Assembly (NCBI GenBank): GCA_965220935.1
Contig: OZ244857.1
Span: forward strand, 3,906,001-3,970,000
Direction: 5' to 3'
DNA from: Bin80 sp965220935
GTDB taxonomy: Bacteria > Bacteroidota > Rhodothermia > Rhodothermales > Bin80
Length of the DNA stretch: 64,000 bases
In this document: positions 1 to 7,997 of the stretch, in pieces
Layout: each line of letters opens with the position of its first letter
Numbering within the stretch: the first letter of the stretch is position 1
The notes under the pieces: generated by a model
Told to the model about the DNA's origin: nothing
What the model saw: only the letters and a program-made list of their open reading frames with translations
Databases searched by the model: none
Made by a program: the position numbers and the translations under genes

Positions 1-1
1 T

Positions 2-1018
2 CTCAATGTTCAGGGTATCTCTGACATTGGAGCACCTGCAGTGAAGGATCCCCGTTTTGAGCGGTTATTTCGTACGCTTCATCGAAATTTATTAATGGGC
101 GCAATTGCACAGGATACCGATATCATTCATTGTCATACATGGTATTCGCACTGGGCAGGCATTCTGGCTAAGCAGCTCACTGGGGCAAAACTTGTGTTAA
201 CAACTCATAGTTTAGAGCCTCATAGGCCTTGGAAAGTTGAACAATTAGGTCCTGCATATCATGTGAGTTCATGGATTGAGAAAACGGCCTATCAGGAGGC
301 AGATGCGGTGATTGCTGTATCGGCGCAAATGAAGGAGGATGTGATATCGCTGTACGGGGTAGATCCTAGGGTTGTTCATGTCATTCCTAATGGCATTGAT
401 CTGGATGAATATCAGCCCATGTATAATCAATCTGTATTACACGCCTATGGCATTGATCCTGATGTTCCGTATGTCCTATTTGTTGGCAGGATTACTCGAC
501 AGAAGGGAATCATTCATCTGTTGCAAGCCGTTACCCATCTAGACCCCAGTATGCAGGTGGTCTTGGCAGCAGGTGCGCCTGATACGCCTGAGATTGAGGC
601 AGAAATGATTCAAGAGGTGGAGAGGCTTCGGCATCATCAGATCGTGTGGATTCGTGAAATGATGCCGTCTTCTGATCTCATTATTCTGTATTCTCATGCA
701 CAAATCTTTGTATGTCCCTCGGTGTATGAACCATTTGGAATCATCAACCTTGAAGCCATGGCATGCGAAACAGCTGTGGTCGCCTCAGATGTTGGTGGTA
801 TCCCAATGGTTGTGCAAGATCAAATGACAGGACTCTTAGTTAGGGTAGAGGAGGAAGGGTTTTCAAAAAGGCTTGCAGATAAAATCAATGAGTTGATGAG
901 CGATCCTGATCGGAGTCGTGAAATGGGATTAAAGGGGCGTGCTCGCGTTGAGGCCCATTTTAGCTGGCGTGCAGTTGCAAACAAGACCTCTGAACTGTTT
1001 CAACAACTGATGGCATAA
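2..1018 (+). CDS. glgA: Glycogen synthase, GT4 type (5' end outside window)
   Basis: Retaining GT4 glycosyltransferase of the actinobacterial-type glycogen synthase family, which transfers glucose from a nucleotide sugar (usually ADP-glucose) to a growing alpha-1,4-glucan in the cytoplasm. The reading frame is open to the left edge of the window, and the in-frame GTG at 41 is probably not the true start: roughly the first 60 residues of a family protein of about 390 are missing. Seen directly are the IIHCHTWYSHWAG segment of the N-terminal Rossmann domain, VIPNGID at the domain hinge, LFVGRITRQKG at the start of the C-terminal domain, and the EPFGIINLEAMA donor-binding motif with its E-x7-E pair, followed by VVASDVGGIPMVV. 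It stands alone here, so no operon can be judged. Family assignment is firm; substrate is inferred from family. Confidence 0.85.
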   Translation, partial: LNVQGISDIGAPAVKDPRFERLFRTLHRNLLMGAIAQDTDIIHCHTWYSHWAGILAKQLTGAKLVLTTHSLEPHRPWKVEQLGPAYHVSSWIEKTAYQEADAVIAVSAQMKEDVISLYGVDPRVVHVIPNGIDLDEYQPMYNQSVLHAYGIDPDVPYVLFVGRITRQKGIIHLLQAVTHLDPSMQVVLAAGAPDTPEIEAEMIQEVERLRHHQIVWIREMMPSSDLIILYSHAQIFVCPSVYEPFGIINLEAMACETAVVASDVGGIPMVVQDQMTGLLVRVEEEGFSKRLADKINELMSDPDRSREMGLKGRARVEAHFSWRAVANKTSELFQQLMA

Positions 1019-1068
1019 GCCATGGACTTGTTCGCCCATCTATGCACGCCATATACTTTGTAACTAAC

Positions 1069-1647
1069 TCACATGGAGCTTGGTGCGTTTGGGGGGAATG
1101 TACAATGCGCCTGAGGGGCATCCATGTTTTTTGATTTGAGCAATTTGTCTCGGAGCTCTAATCCAATGACTTCACGAACTTTATATTCACTTACTCCTTT
1201 TTCATAGGCCACCGTTCTGATTTTGCGACGCTCTTCATCTGAGTAATGGCTGTCATTTTGAACATACTCAAAACTAAACTCTTGGATGTCATATGGATCC
1301 TTGCCCTTCACGTTCTCTCTTACCATATCGGCAAGTTTGCTGGCATAATGATCTGCATTTAATTTTTCTGAAATCTTTTTACCAAGACTTGTCAGTTCAA
1401 TTGGGCTTTGTGAACTTTTCACATCTGGCCCTAATAGTGAAAATACCTTGAGCAGATTGTCATTTATTTTCCGTACATCATGTTTCACTTCCAGCATAAA
1501 TTTCTCAAGGTTATTCAATCTTGCATCCACAGAACCTTCCCAATTTGCTCTACTATCAATTTTTTTTGTTACACTAAGATATAAAGTTATCAAGCCGATG
1601 ATTACGGTAATGATAATTGCAATTGCTGTTATCCAGTCGGGGCTCAT
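1069..1647 (-). CDS. Hypothetical membrane-anchored protein
   Basis: 192-aa protein that I do not recognise. Residues about 6-25 form one strongly hydrophobic segment (WITAIAIIITVIIGLITLYL) right at the N-terminus, so it is probably anchored with the rest in the cytoplasm. A lysine-rich stretch after the anchor (residues about 30-75) has the heptad-like look of a short coiled coil. The C-terminal half is charged, with no metal or nucleotide motif that I can name. It is transcribed away from glgA, leaving about 50 bp between the two convergent genes. Composition and a plausible membrane anchor argue for a real gene. Function unknown. Confidence 0.55.
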   Translation of the reverse strand: MSPDWITAIAIIITVIIGLITLYLSVTKKIDSRANWEGSVDARLNNLEKFMLEVKHDVRKINDNLLKVFSLLGPDVKSSQSPIELTSLGKKISEKLNADHYASKLADMVRENVKGKDPYDIQEFSFEYVQNDSHYSDEERRKIRTVAYEKGVSEYKVREVIGLELRDKLLKSKNMDAPQAHCTFPPNAPSSM

Positions 1648-1992
1648 TGTGGGGACGGTTAATAAGATTAATTACGGTTAACACGAGAAATGTTTACCTA
1701 TCCACTTCCGAGATTGTTCAAAAATACGCATTTCTGAAGTCAGCGACAAACCTTTTCACAGTCGTTGAGTCATCAGCCAACCTTTGGGTATTGTATCATC
1801 AACATGGGTCTGTTTCAGCGTCAAGTATATCTAAAAACCCAAAGTTCATAACAATGAGGCGGTGATATTGGTGAATTCACGGCGAGGGTGAAGCGTAATC
1901 TCAAAAAGAAATGAATTGAGGTTTAGTGAGAATTTAAGTTCAATACGGATTGGCGTGCCCCTATACTAAACAAGCCAGAACCATGAGATTGT
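1648..1992. other. Gene-free stretch
   Basis: About 345 bases between the small membrane protein and the AAA ATPase gene, both on the minus strand. I see no credible open frame, RNA gene, long inverted repeat or tandem repeat. It presumably holds the promoter of the 192-aa gene. Confidence 0.5.
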
Positions 1993-3252
1993 TTAGTATC
2001 GCTCTGGGCTAAACGGTCCTCCCTTCTTTCCCTTACCTTTCACGGGTGATTTATTTTCTTCTTTGAGCAGAGTCTCCACCTGCTTAGGCGCGCCACTCGG
2101 CAACGCTTTGGGCACTCGGTGGCTGTCTCTTTCCTTATCTTTATCTCTCCCATATTCCTCTACAAGCCATGTGTGCATAGACGGAATCGGAATACCGTAG
2201 CGGCCACGTTCGCGCTTATCAATCACTCCTTGCTCAAGGGCTCTTTTAAAGATAGCATCCGCATCCTTTTGAGAGAGACCGCCTTGCTTCATGCTATCCA
2301 AAATAGCGGGGCGAGTTATCGTTTCTCCAAGTGGAACATCAATGACGGATCTCGCCAGCGCCTCGCGCTGGTCTTCATCAATATCATGAGATCGAGTGTC
2401 ATAATACTCCAACTTAAACTCATGGCCACTCGCAAGTACAAACTCCAACCCCTCGGCCGTCATCTGTCCGTTGTTGGATTCAAGATACTCCACGGCGGGA
2501 ATAACATAGGACATGATATGGTGAGGCCACCCATGAACCTGCTCCGCAATGGCATTCACCCATGGAGCCGAATCCCCCTTGGCCATGCCATCCAGTGTTA
2601 ACCAGTCCTGTATGATCGCCCGCGTAGACTCCGCTCCCAACCCACCGAGCCGTACAAGGCATCCCCCATAAAATCGCGAAACTCCCAGTGCGTTAAACGC
2701 CGCCTCTGCCGTTCCGAGTCCAGCGGCAAGAAGCATGACTGGGCGGCCTATATGCCCATTATGGATTTCATCCAGTGTATCAACTGCCAAACTTTTAGCG
2801 TCTGGGATCTCTGTTAGATTGAGCAGATGCTGAGCTTCATCAAACACTAGAACCAGCCCATTCTCGGGCGACAGTTCTTTGAGTAACCCTTCCACACTTG
2901 AATATCCTGCCACATTTCTGGTGTACCCACCGCTTAATCCATGAATACCAACGTTCGCCGCATACTGTTTATCAATAACATATGACTCCCCTAACGATTG
3001 TGCCATTGCAGTAGGGTTGTGTAAATCTTTGACTTTGATCGTTGCGACTTGCCAGTTCTGGGTCAGTGCCTCTGTGGATAGTTTATCCAGCAGCGCCGTT
3101 TTTCCCGCACCTGGCGCGCCTTGAATCAAGAAAGTCGTCCCCTTTTTTTTCGTCTTATGGTGTGCAAGGGCGCGTTCAAATGTGCTAATGATCTCTTTGC
3201 GCCCATGAAAATGTTTGGCGGGACCTCGATCATTTCGAAATTTATTGAGCAT
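1993..3252 (-). CDS. AAA/STAND-like ATPase, paralogue 1
   Basis: 419-aa stand-alone P-loop ATPase. Seen directly: an entry motif FHGRKE (residues 15-20) before the first strand, as in ORC/STAND-type AAA proteins; Walker A GAPGAGKT (45-52); Walker B ending DEAQ (138-141); a sensor-like LLAAGLGTAE; the conserved HGWPHHI; and a C-terminal winged-helix-like part ending in GIPIPSMHTWL. The tail is lysine-rich and low in complexity. It is a clear paralogue of the gene at 20634-21764 and of the disrupted gene at 38977-42605. Known relatives of this architecture act as signal-dependent ATPase switches, but no effector domain (nuclease, TIR, protease) is fused here and no partner gene is adjacent, so the role is unknown. 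Flanking stretches are gene-free on both sides, suggesting a single-gene unit. Confidence 0.8.
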   Translation of the reverse strand: MLNKFRNDRGPAKHFHGRKEIISTFERALAHHKTKKKGTTFLIQGAPGAGKTALLDKLSTEALTQNWQVATIKVKDLHNPTAMAQSLGESYVIDKQYAANVGIHGLSGGYTRNVAGYSSVEGLLKELSPENGLVLVFDEAQHLLNLTEIPDAKSLAVDTLDEIHNGHIGRPVMLLAAGLGTAEAAFNALGVSRFYGGCLVRLGGLGAESTRAIIQDWLTLDGMAKGDSAPWVNAIAEQVHGWPHHIMSYVIPAVEYLESNNGQMTAEGLEFVLASGHEFKLEYYDTRSHDIDEDQREALARSVIDVPLGETITRPAILDSMKQGGLSQKDADAIFKRALEQGVIDKRERGRYGIPIPSMHTWLVEEYGRDKDKERDSHRVPKALPSGAPKQVETLLKEENKSPVKGKGKKGGPFSPERY

Positions 3253-3578
3253 GAGAGTGTTATGACGAAGAGCCTTGATCAGTCAACGACGAAGTCCGCC
3301 ATTGGTTCGCATCCACTGAATATCTCTACGCTATTTGGAGTCACTGCACCAAACCTTTTGGATTGCTATAATTCCTTGCTTTATGATGACAGTGAAAAAC
3401 ATCAAATGATCCCATACAGTCTACTTGGATACTCCCAATGAAAGAGGGCTCTTTCAATACACAATAATCAATCAAATCACATACCACACGCTAGGGAGCA
3501 TCCAATGAGAATCCCGATCATCTGTGATGGTTAGATGGTCGCATCTCAAGAGGACCTTTCTATTTGATCATCCTGAAA
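3253..3578. other. Gene-free stretch
   Basis: About 325 bases between the AAA gene and pabC. A plus-strand open frame crosses the start of the AAA gene into this stretch but has no recognisable protein features and looks like a shadow. It probably contains the AAA gene promoter; I see no other structure. Confidence 0.45.
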
Positions 3579-4415
3579 TTAGTAGGGGGTATGGATCAAC
3601 TTTGTTATCGCATATTTTAATCCAACGGGTAGATGTGGCTGCAGATCCTGTTCGTTTATGTTTGAAATAGGTGATACGAGTCTTACGCTATTGGTGGTGA
3701 AGGCAGATTCCACAACCAGTAATTCGTTTTCTTCTATACTTCGTTCTATAACCTCAAGTCCCATCTTCGGACCAGTCTCCAGGATCCATTGACGCATGAC
3801 TCCAGATAGAACTCCGTCTGAAATGGGTGGAGTCACCCAACGATCTCCCAATTTTAGAAATAAGTTGGCTGTAGTGCTACAGCATACATGACCAATGGTA
3901 TTCAAAAAGAGTGCGTCGTCATAGCCCTCATCACGCGCAACCCTTAATGCAACGATATTATCAGTATATGCAAGTGTTTTATGTTGACTTGTGAGGGAGG
4001 TCTCATTCCGGCGAATAGAGCTCACCTGCAGCGATAGGGGTGTGAACTGATCTTTTCTGTTCAGCGCCGAGATATCCAAGAAAATGGTTGGATGTGCACT
4101 TGGCGGAGTAACAGTCCATCTTTTGGTAGGACCCGATGTGACCGTGATGCGACACACCCCATGATGATCTTCGGTAAGAAGTTGATCAAGGAGAGTATTG
4201 ATCTTTCGGTGATCAATCATGATTCCAAGCGCAGTGGCATCAGCGATCAATCTATGTATATGCGCCTCGCGCAGAATCATATTACCCCTGACAATCAGGG
4301 AGGTATCAAACACACCGTCTGCAAGGAGTAATCCTTGATCTCTTAGGTCAAAAGGATGAATTGAATCCTGATGACCTGACTGTTCCAAGAAAAGTATTGA
4401 CATGTGAGTTTTCAA
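3579..4415 (-). CDS. pabC: Aminodeoxychorismate lyase / class IV aminotransferase
   Basis: 278-aa PLP fold-type IV enzyme, proposed to cleave 4-amino-4-deoxychorismate to p-aminobenzoate and pyruvate in folate synthesis. Seen directly: the DQGLLLADGVFDT segment near residue 30 and the PLP-binding lysine in SQHKTLAYTDN (K146), followed by the ALFLNTIGHVCCSTTANLF region and ISDGVLSGVMRQ, all in family order. Length matches the family. The first ATG is used here, but a second ATG four codons in fits the alignment equally well. It lies about 190 bp downstream of pabA on the same strand, so the three pab genes probably work together. Branched-chain aminotransferases share the fold; the pabBA context is what favours the lyase. 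Confidence 0.85.
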   Translation of the reverse strand: MKTHMSILFLEQSGHQDSIHPFDLRDQGLLLADGVFDTSLIVRGNMILREAHIHRLIADATALGIMIDHRKINTLLDQLLTEDHHGVCRITVTSGPTKRWTVTPPSAHPTIFLDISALNRKDQFTPLSLQVSSIRRNETSLTSQHKTLAYTDNIVALRVARDEGYDDALFLNTIGHVCCSTTANLFLKLGDRWVTPPISDGVLSGVMRQWILETGPKMGLEVIERSIEENELLVVESAFTTNSVRLVSPISNINEQDLQPHLPVGLKYAITKLIHTPY

Positions 4416-4604
4416 GCGTAGGATGAACTATGGATGATGAGTTTCCAATTAGGAATTGATTGATGCCTAGTAGTTTTGTGAATTGATCAATCATATCACA
4501 GATAAGGTTAGCGAAAATAAAATGATGGTCACATGGTAACAGATCATCAAACGCTCAAACCATAGAAGCCATGTGTTAAATGCAAGTCAGAAACAGCGTG
4601 CATA

Positions 4605-5201
4605 TTAATCAGAGTTCCACAATGCTCTATGAAAGTGATCTGTGATTCGTATAAAATTTTGCAACAGTTGATACCCAGACTCACTCAGGATTGATTCAGG
4701 ATGAAACTGAACGCCAAATGTAGGTGATTGAGTGTGCCGTAATGCCATGATTTCACCTTCGGGTGATGTGGCTTGAACCATTAAGTCGCACTTATCAACC
4801 TGAGTGACGATCAAGGAGTGATACAATCCAACCTTCAGAGGATTAGGGACGCCCTCAAAAAGATCTTGTCCATGGTGTGACACAAGAGTTGTCTGTCCAT
4901 ACTTCGGAAACTTAGAATGGGTCACAAGACCCCCAAAAGATTGTCCAATGACCTGATGCCCGAGACATACGCCCAGAATGGGCAGCCTCCCAGAAAAATG
5001 TGAAATCACACTCAGACTGATCCCAGCTTCATTTGGCGTGCATGGGCCAGGTGAAACGATCAGCGACTTGGGCCGAATCGCCTCAATATCACGCAAGGTT
5101 AGATGATCCGACTCAACCACATCTGTAATTTCCCCAAGCTCTTGAAAATACCGACTCAGATTGAAGACAAAGCTATCATGATTATTGAGAATCAATATCA
5201 T
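4605..5201 (-). CDS. pabA: Aminodeoxychorismate synthase, glutamine amidotransferase subunit
   Basis: 198-aa class I glutamine amidotransferase that releases ammonia from glutamine and passes it to PabB. Catalytic triad seen: C79 in LGVCLGHQ, H167 and E169 in VQFHPES. The oxyanion segment SPGPCTPNEAG (50-60) is typical of PabA/TrpG. Length is normal for the family. The start lies only 2 bp after the pabB stop, so the two are certainly co-transcribed. In some bacteria this subunit also serves anthranilate synthase (TrpE); no trp genes are in the window to test that. Confidence 0.93.
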   Translation of the reverse strand: MILILNNHDSFVFNLSRYFQELGEITDVVESDHLTLRDIEAIRPKSLIVSPGPCTPNEAGISLSVISHFSGRLPILGVCLGHQVIGQSFGGLVTHSKFPKYGQTTLVSHHGQDLFEGVPNPLKVGLYHSLIVTQVDKCDLMVQATSPEGEIMALRHTQSPTFGVQFHPESILSESGYQLLQNFIRITDHFHRALWNSD

Positions 5202-5203
5202 TT

Positions 5204-6535
5204 CTAGGCGACTTCACCCGTTCCAGTAAAAATTTTATGTGCCTTCAGTAGAGTCTCCAGGTACTCCTCTTCTGGATCAGACAAGGATGTAATTCCACTT
5301 CCAACATCAAGGCGCGCGCGATCGCCCTCAAACTGTATCGTTCGGATCATGATATTGAAATCTGCTGTACCATTAAATCCAAAATACCCCATTGAACCGC
5401 AAAAAGCACGACGCGGATATTGCTCTAAATGCGCAATGATTTCCATAGAGCGATGTTTGGGTGCACCTGTCACAGATCCTCCTGGAAACACCGCAGATAA
5501 CAAGTCAAAGGCATCATATCCATCAATGAGCTGCCCTTGGACTGACGAGGTGAGTTGATGCAGTCCGGCATATGACTCCAGTTCACACAGATCCTTTACA
5601 ATCACCGAATGGGGTCTGCATACCTTGGACAAATCATTGCGGAGCAGGTCAACAATCATCACGTTCTCGGCGCGGTCTTTCTCAGAATTGAGAAGCTGAC
5701 GTTGGAGCTGCTGATCTATAATAGGATCAGATGATCGCTCAATCGTCCCTTTGATTGGTCTAGCCTCAACGAGTCCATGAGCATTAACCGTGATGAGTCG
5801 CTCTGGTGAGGTGCAGGCAATCCTTCGGTCATCAAAGATAGCATAACTGGAGAAGGGGGATGGGTTACTCTTTCGAATAGATTGATAGATGTGAAACGCG
5901 TCTGTATTCTGGGGTAAGCTTGCGGTAAACGACTGTGAAAAGTTCACTTGGTAAATGTCCCCTGCCCGAATGAAATCAAGAATCTTATGGACAGCTTTCA
6001 GATAATCGGCTTTTGAGATTTCGCTCTGCCAGATGAGGTCTTTGGAAGGCGCCACAGGGTCGGACACATTCTCAATGTCTAGTTCCACTTTTTTGATCCG
6101 CGCCCAAGCTGTAGTTTTGCATGGCTGATAGACCCGTTTTTTGAATCCAGATGAGATGATCCACAAAACGTTGTCGTCGTGATCCACGGCAATCATTGTA
6201 TCATACAACCTAAAGTGACAACTGGCACGAGTGTGATTCGTTGATTTAATCGCACATCCTAGGCCTGAAAACTCATAATCAAAAAAGCCCACTAATCCCC
6301 CCTGAAATGGCGGGCCATCATCTATGCACCTAGCCTCATAAAGGCTAAGTATGTGCCGCAGATCCTCAATCTTTGCTGATGCTGGAATAGACTCGATCGG
6401 GTCAATACACAGATACGAGTAACGATCAAATCGCTGAGATCTTGATGAGCTATCTAACCATATCTGGCCTCGACCTTGCGCGTACTTTTGTGCAAGCGGT
6501 TGAAGATCCACAGCTGGCAATTTCAGTGCCCACAT
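5204..6535 (-). CDS. pabB: Aminodeoxychorismate synthase, chorismate-binding subunit
   Basis: 443-aa chorismate-utilising enzyme that, with PabA, converts chorismate to 4-amino-4-deoxychorismate. The C-terminal chorismate-binding domain is complete: YQVNFSQSF, TSPERLI, the ARPIKGT motif with K262, a long conserved helix (DRAENVMIVDLLRNDLSKV), VFPGGSVTGAPKHRSMEII, and the GSGITSLSDPEEEYLET end. The lysine in PIKGT is the residue known to attack chorismate C2 in PabB, whereas anthranilate synthase TrpE has PIAGT, so this is PabB rather than TrpE. First gene of the pabB-pabA pair (2-bp gap), with pabC following; about 130 bp separate it from the next gene upstream. Confidence 0.93.
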   Translation of the reverse strand: MWALKLPAVDLQPLAQKYAQGRGQIWLDSSSRSQRFDRYSYLCIDPIESIPASAKIEDLRHILSLYEARCIDDGPPFQGGLVGFFDYEFSGLGCAIKSTNHTRASCHFRLYDTMIAVDHDDNVLWIISSGFKKRVYQPCKTTAWARIKKVELDIENVSDPVAPSKDLIWQSEISKADYLKAVHKILDFIRAGDIYQVNFSQSFTASLPQNTDAFHIYQSIRKSNPSPFSSYAIFDDRRIACTSPERLITVNAHGLVEARPIKGTIERSSDPIIDQQLQRQLLNSEKDRAENVMIVDLLRNDLSKVCRPHSVIVKDLCELESYAGLHQLTSSVQGQLIDGYDAFDLLSAVFPGGSVTGAPKHRSMEIIAHLEQYPRRAFCGSMGYFGFNGTADFNIMIRTIQFEGDRARLDVGSGITSLSDPEEEYLETLLKAHKIFTGTGEVA

Positions 6536-6667
6536 GCCCGCCTATGTGAGATAGGTTTTCGGGTTATACAAGGATCAAGTAACAGAAATTGTCCTCTTAC
6601 AGCAGGTATGTTTATAGAGTATTGCACGTGAGTCAATGATGAAACCTGCATGTTAACGATACAATCA

Positions 6668-7993
6668 TCAGCGTTCAGACTGATCAGCAACTTGTGTCAG
6701 ATTCGAAAAATTACGTGTCAAATACATGGTAAGGGCTAAGAGCAAAAATAAGCCGATACTACCAGCAAGGAGGGCAAAATCCTGTAGCTGCAATAGCATG
6801 AAGATGAAAAAGTATAAGAGTGCCAAGACCCCAGAGGTCAGTAGGCCGATTTTATATGACTGATAAATTGATCCTGCATAGAGGGCGGCTAATCCTATCG
6901 TGGCGATTGAGGAATAAATGTAGGCAGAATTAAAGGCCATATGCTCTCCAAGTGAAAGGAGCATCAGGAAGAACAAACAAAGATCAAGCCCCACCAGAAT
7001 ATACTGGAATGGATGGGCTCGCAATCCTATTCGTAGTTCAGTCAAAAAGAAAAATAGCAAGGTTAATCCTATCAGTAAGAATCCATAACGAGTAGAACGT
7101 TGCGTCTTGTGATACTGATCTACAGGCGGATATAGCGAAAGTCCAAAGGCTGATTCTTGTAATAAATGATCCGTCTCGCCTCGCCATGACTGCGGAAAGG
7201 CTCGGTTTAAGTCTAGAACCTGCCAGCTTGCCGAAAATCCATCGTCAGTGATTGATCGCTCATCTGGCAGAAATGCACCCCGAAAACTTGGAGCATCCCA
7301 CGATGATGAGAGATCAATCTTGGTGGACTTTCCAACGGGAATAAACATCAATTCATCATTGCCGTCAAGTTTTAGATTGAAACTAAAATCTGTTGTCTGT
7401 AGCGGATTGACAGGCGTGCTGACTCCAGCTGGTGCCAGTATCATTGCGTCCTGTATTCCAGATTCAAAAATATGTGTGGTGTCGGACCAATTAATGGCGA
7501 TTTCCTCTTTGACCCCTCGCATATCTGTAATGCCAAAAGCAACATATGCTTCCTGCCATCGAATATCGTTTTCGTCAATGGACCAGCGGGAAAAGTCAAC
7601 CTCATTGAAGGTGCCGCTAATGGAAAGATCAGCCGTATAGAGGATCGTTTGATAGATGCCTCGATAGCGAATTTCAGGTTTAATCGTACCACTAATATTC
7701 AAAAAATCAGGCAGGAAAAATGCATGCTGTGTAGTTCGTCGCAGATCACCAGTTGTTTGGCTGATATAATCGGAACTTGCGTAAGGGACCACGACCACAG
7801 GGCCTAAAAGAGTCTGTTTGCTACTCCATTCTTCGCCGATATCGGTGAGAGTTTCTTGGTGAGTTTCACTACGATCATTGACCAAATCCGCAATGATTGC
7901 AAGAGGAATCATTAGGATCAGCGTAATCAGTGCAATAGCGATCAGTCGCAATTCCACGGATTTGCCAACGCGCTCTATAAATTCAGATGCCAT
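6668..7993 (-). CDS. creD: CreD-family inner membrane protein
   Basis: 441-aa integral membrane protein of the CreD (cell envelope integrity) family. Seen: an N-terminal transmembrane helix (about residues 18-38), a long periplasmic beta-rich domain containing the family segment SSKQTLLGPVVVVPY, and five or six closely spaced helices in the last 150 residues. The first helix is preceded by RVGKSVELRLIAIAL, as in the family. In enterobacteria creD belongs to the CreBC regulon and affects beta-lactam and envelope-stress phenotypes, but no creBC genes are here and the function in this lineage is not known. It lies 4 bp downstream of gcvP on the same strand, so the two are likely co-transcribed although functionally unrelated. 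Confidence 0.88.
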   Translation of the reverse strand: MASEFIERVGKSVELRLIAIALITLILMIPLAIIADLVNDRSETHQETLTDIGEEWSSKQTLLGPVVVVPYASSDYISQTTGDLRRTTQHAFFLPDFLNISGTIKPEIRYRGIYQTILYTADLSISGTFNEVDFSRWSIDENDIRWQEAYVAFGITDMRGVKEEIAINWSDTTHIFESGIQDAMILAPAGVSTPVNPLQTTDFSFNLKLDGNDELMFIPVGKSTKIDLSSSWDAPSFRGAFLPDERSITDDGFSASWQVLDLNRAFPQSWRGETDHLLQESAFGLSLYPPVDQYHKTQRSTRYGFLLIGLTLLFFFLTELRIGLRAHPFQYILVGLDLCLFFLMLLSLGEHMAFNSAYIYSSIATIGLAALYAGSIYQSYKIGLLTSGVLALLYFFIFMLLQLQDFALLAGSIGLFLLLALTMYLTRNFSNLTQVADQSER

Positions 7994-7997
7994 GAAT

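Noticed and set aside
2119..2601. Open plus-strand frame of 160 codons opposite the first AAA gene
   Set aside because: Antisense to conserved AAA motifs, no recognisable domain; a shadow.
5204..6535. Anthranilate synthase component I (trpE)
   Set aside because: The motif is PIKGT with lysine, as in PabB, not PIAGT; the neighbouring class IV aminotransferase also fits folate synthesis.
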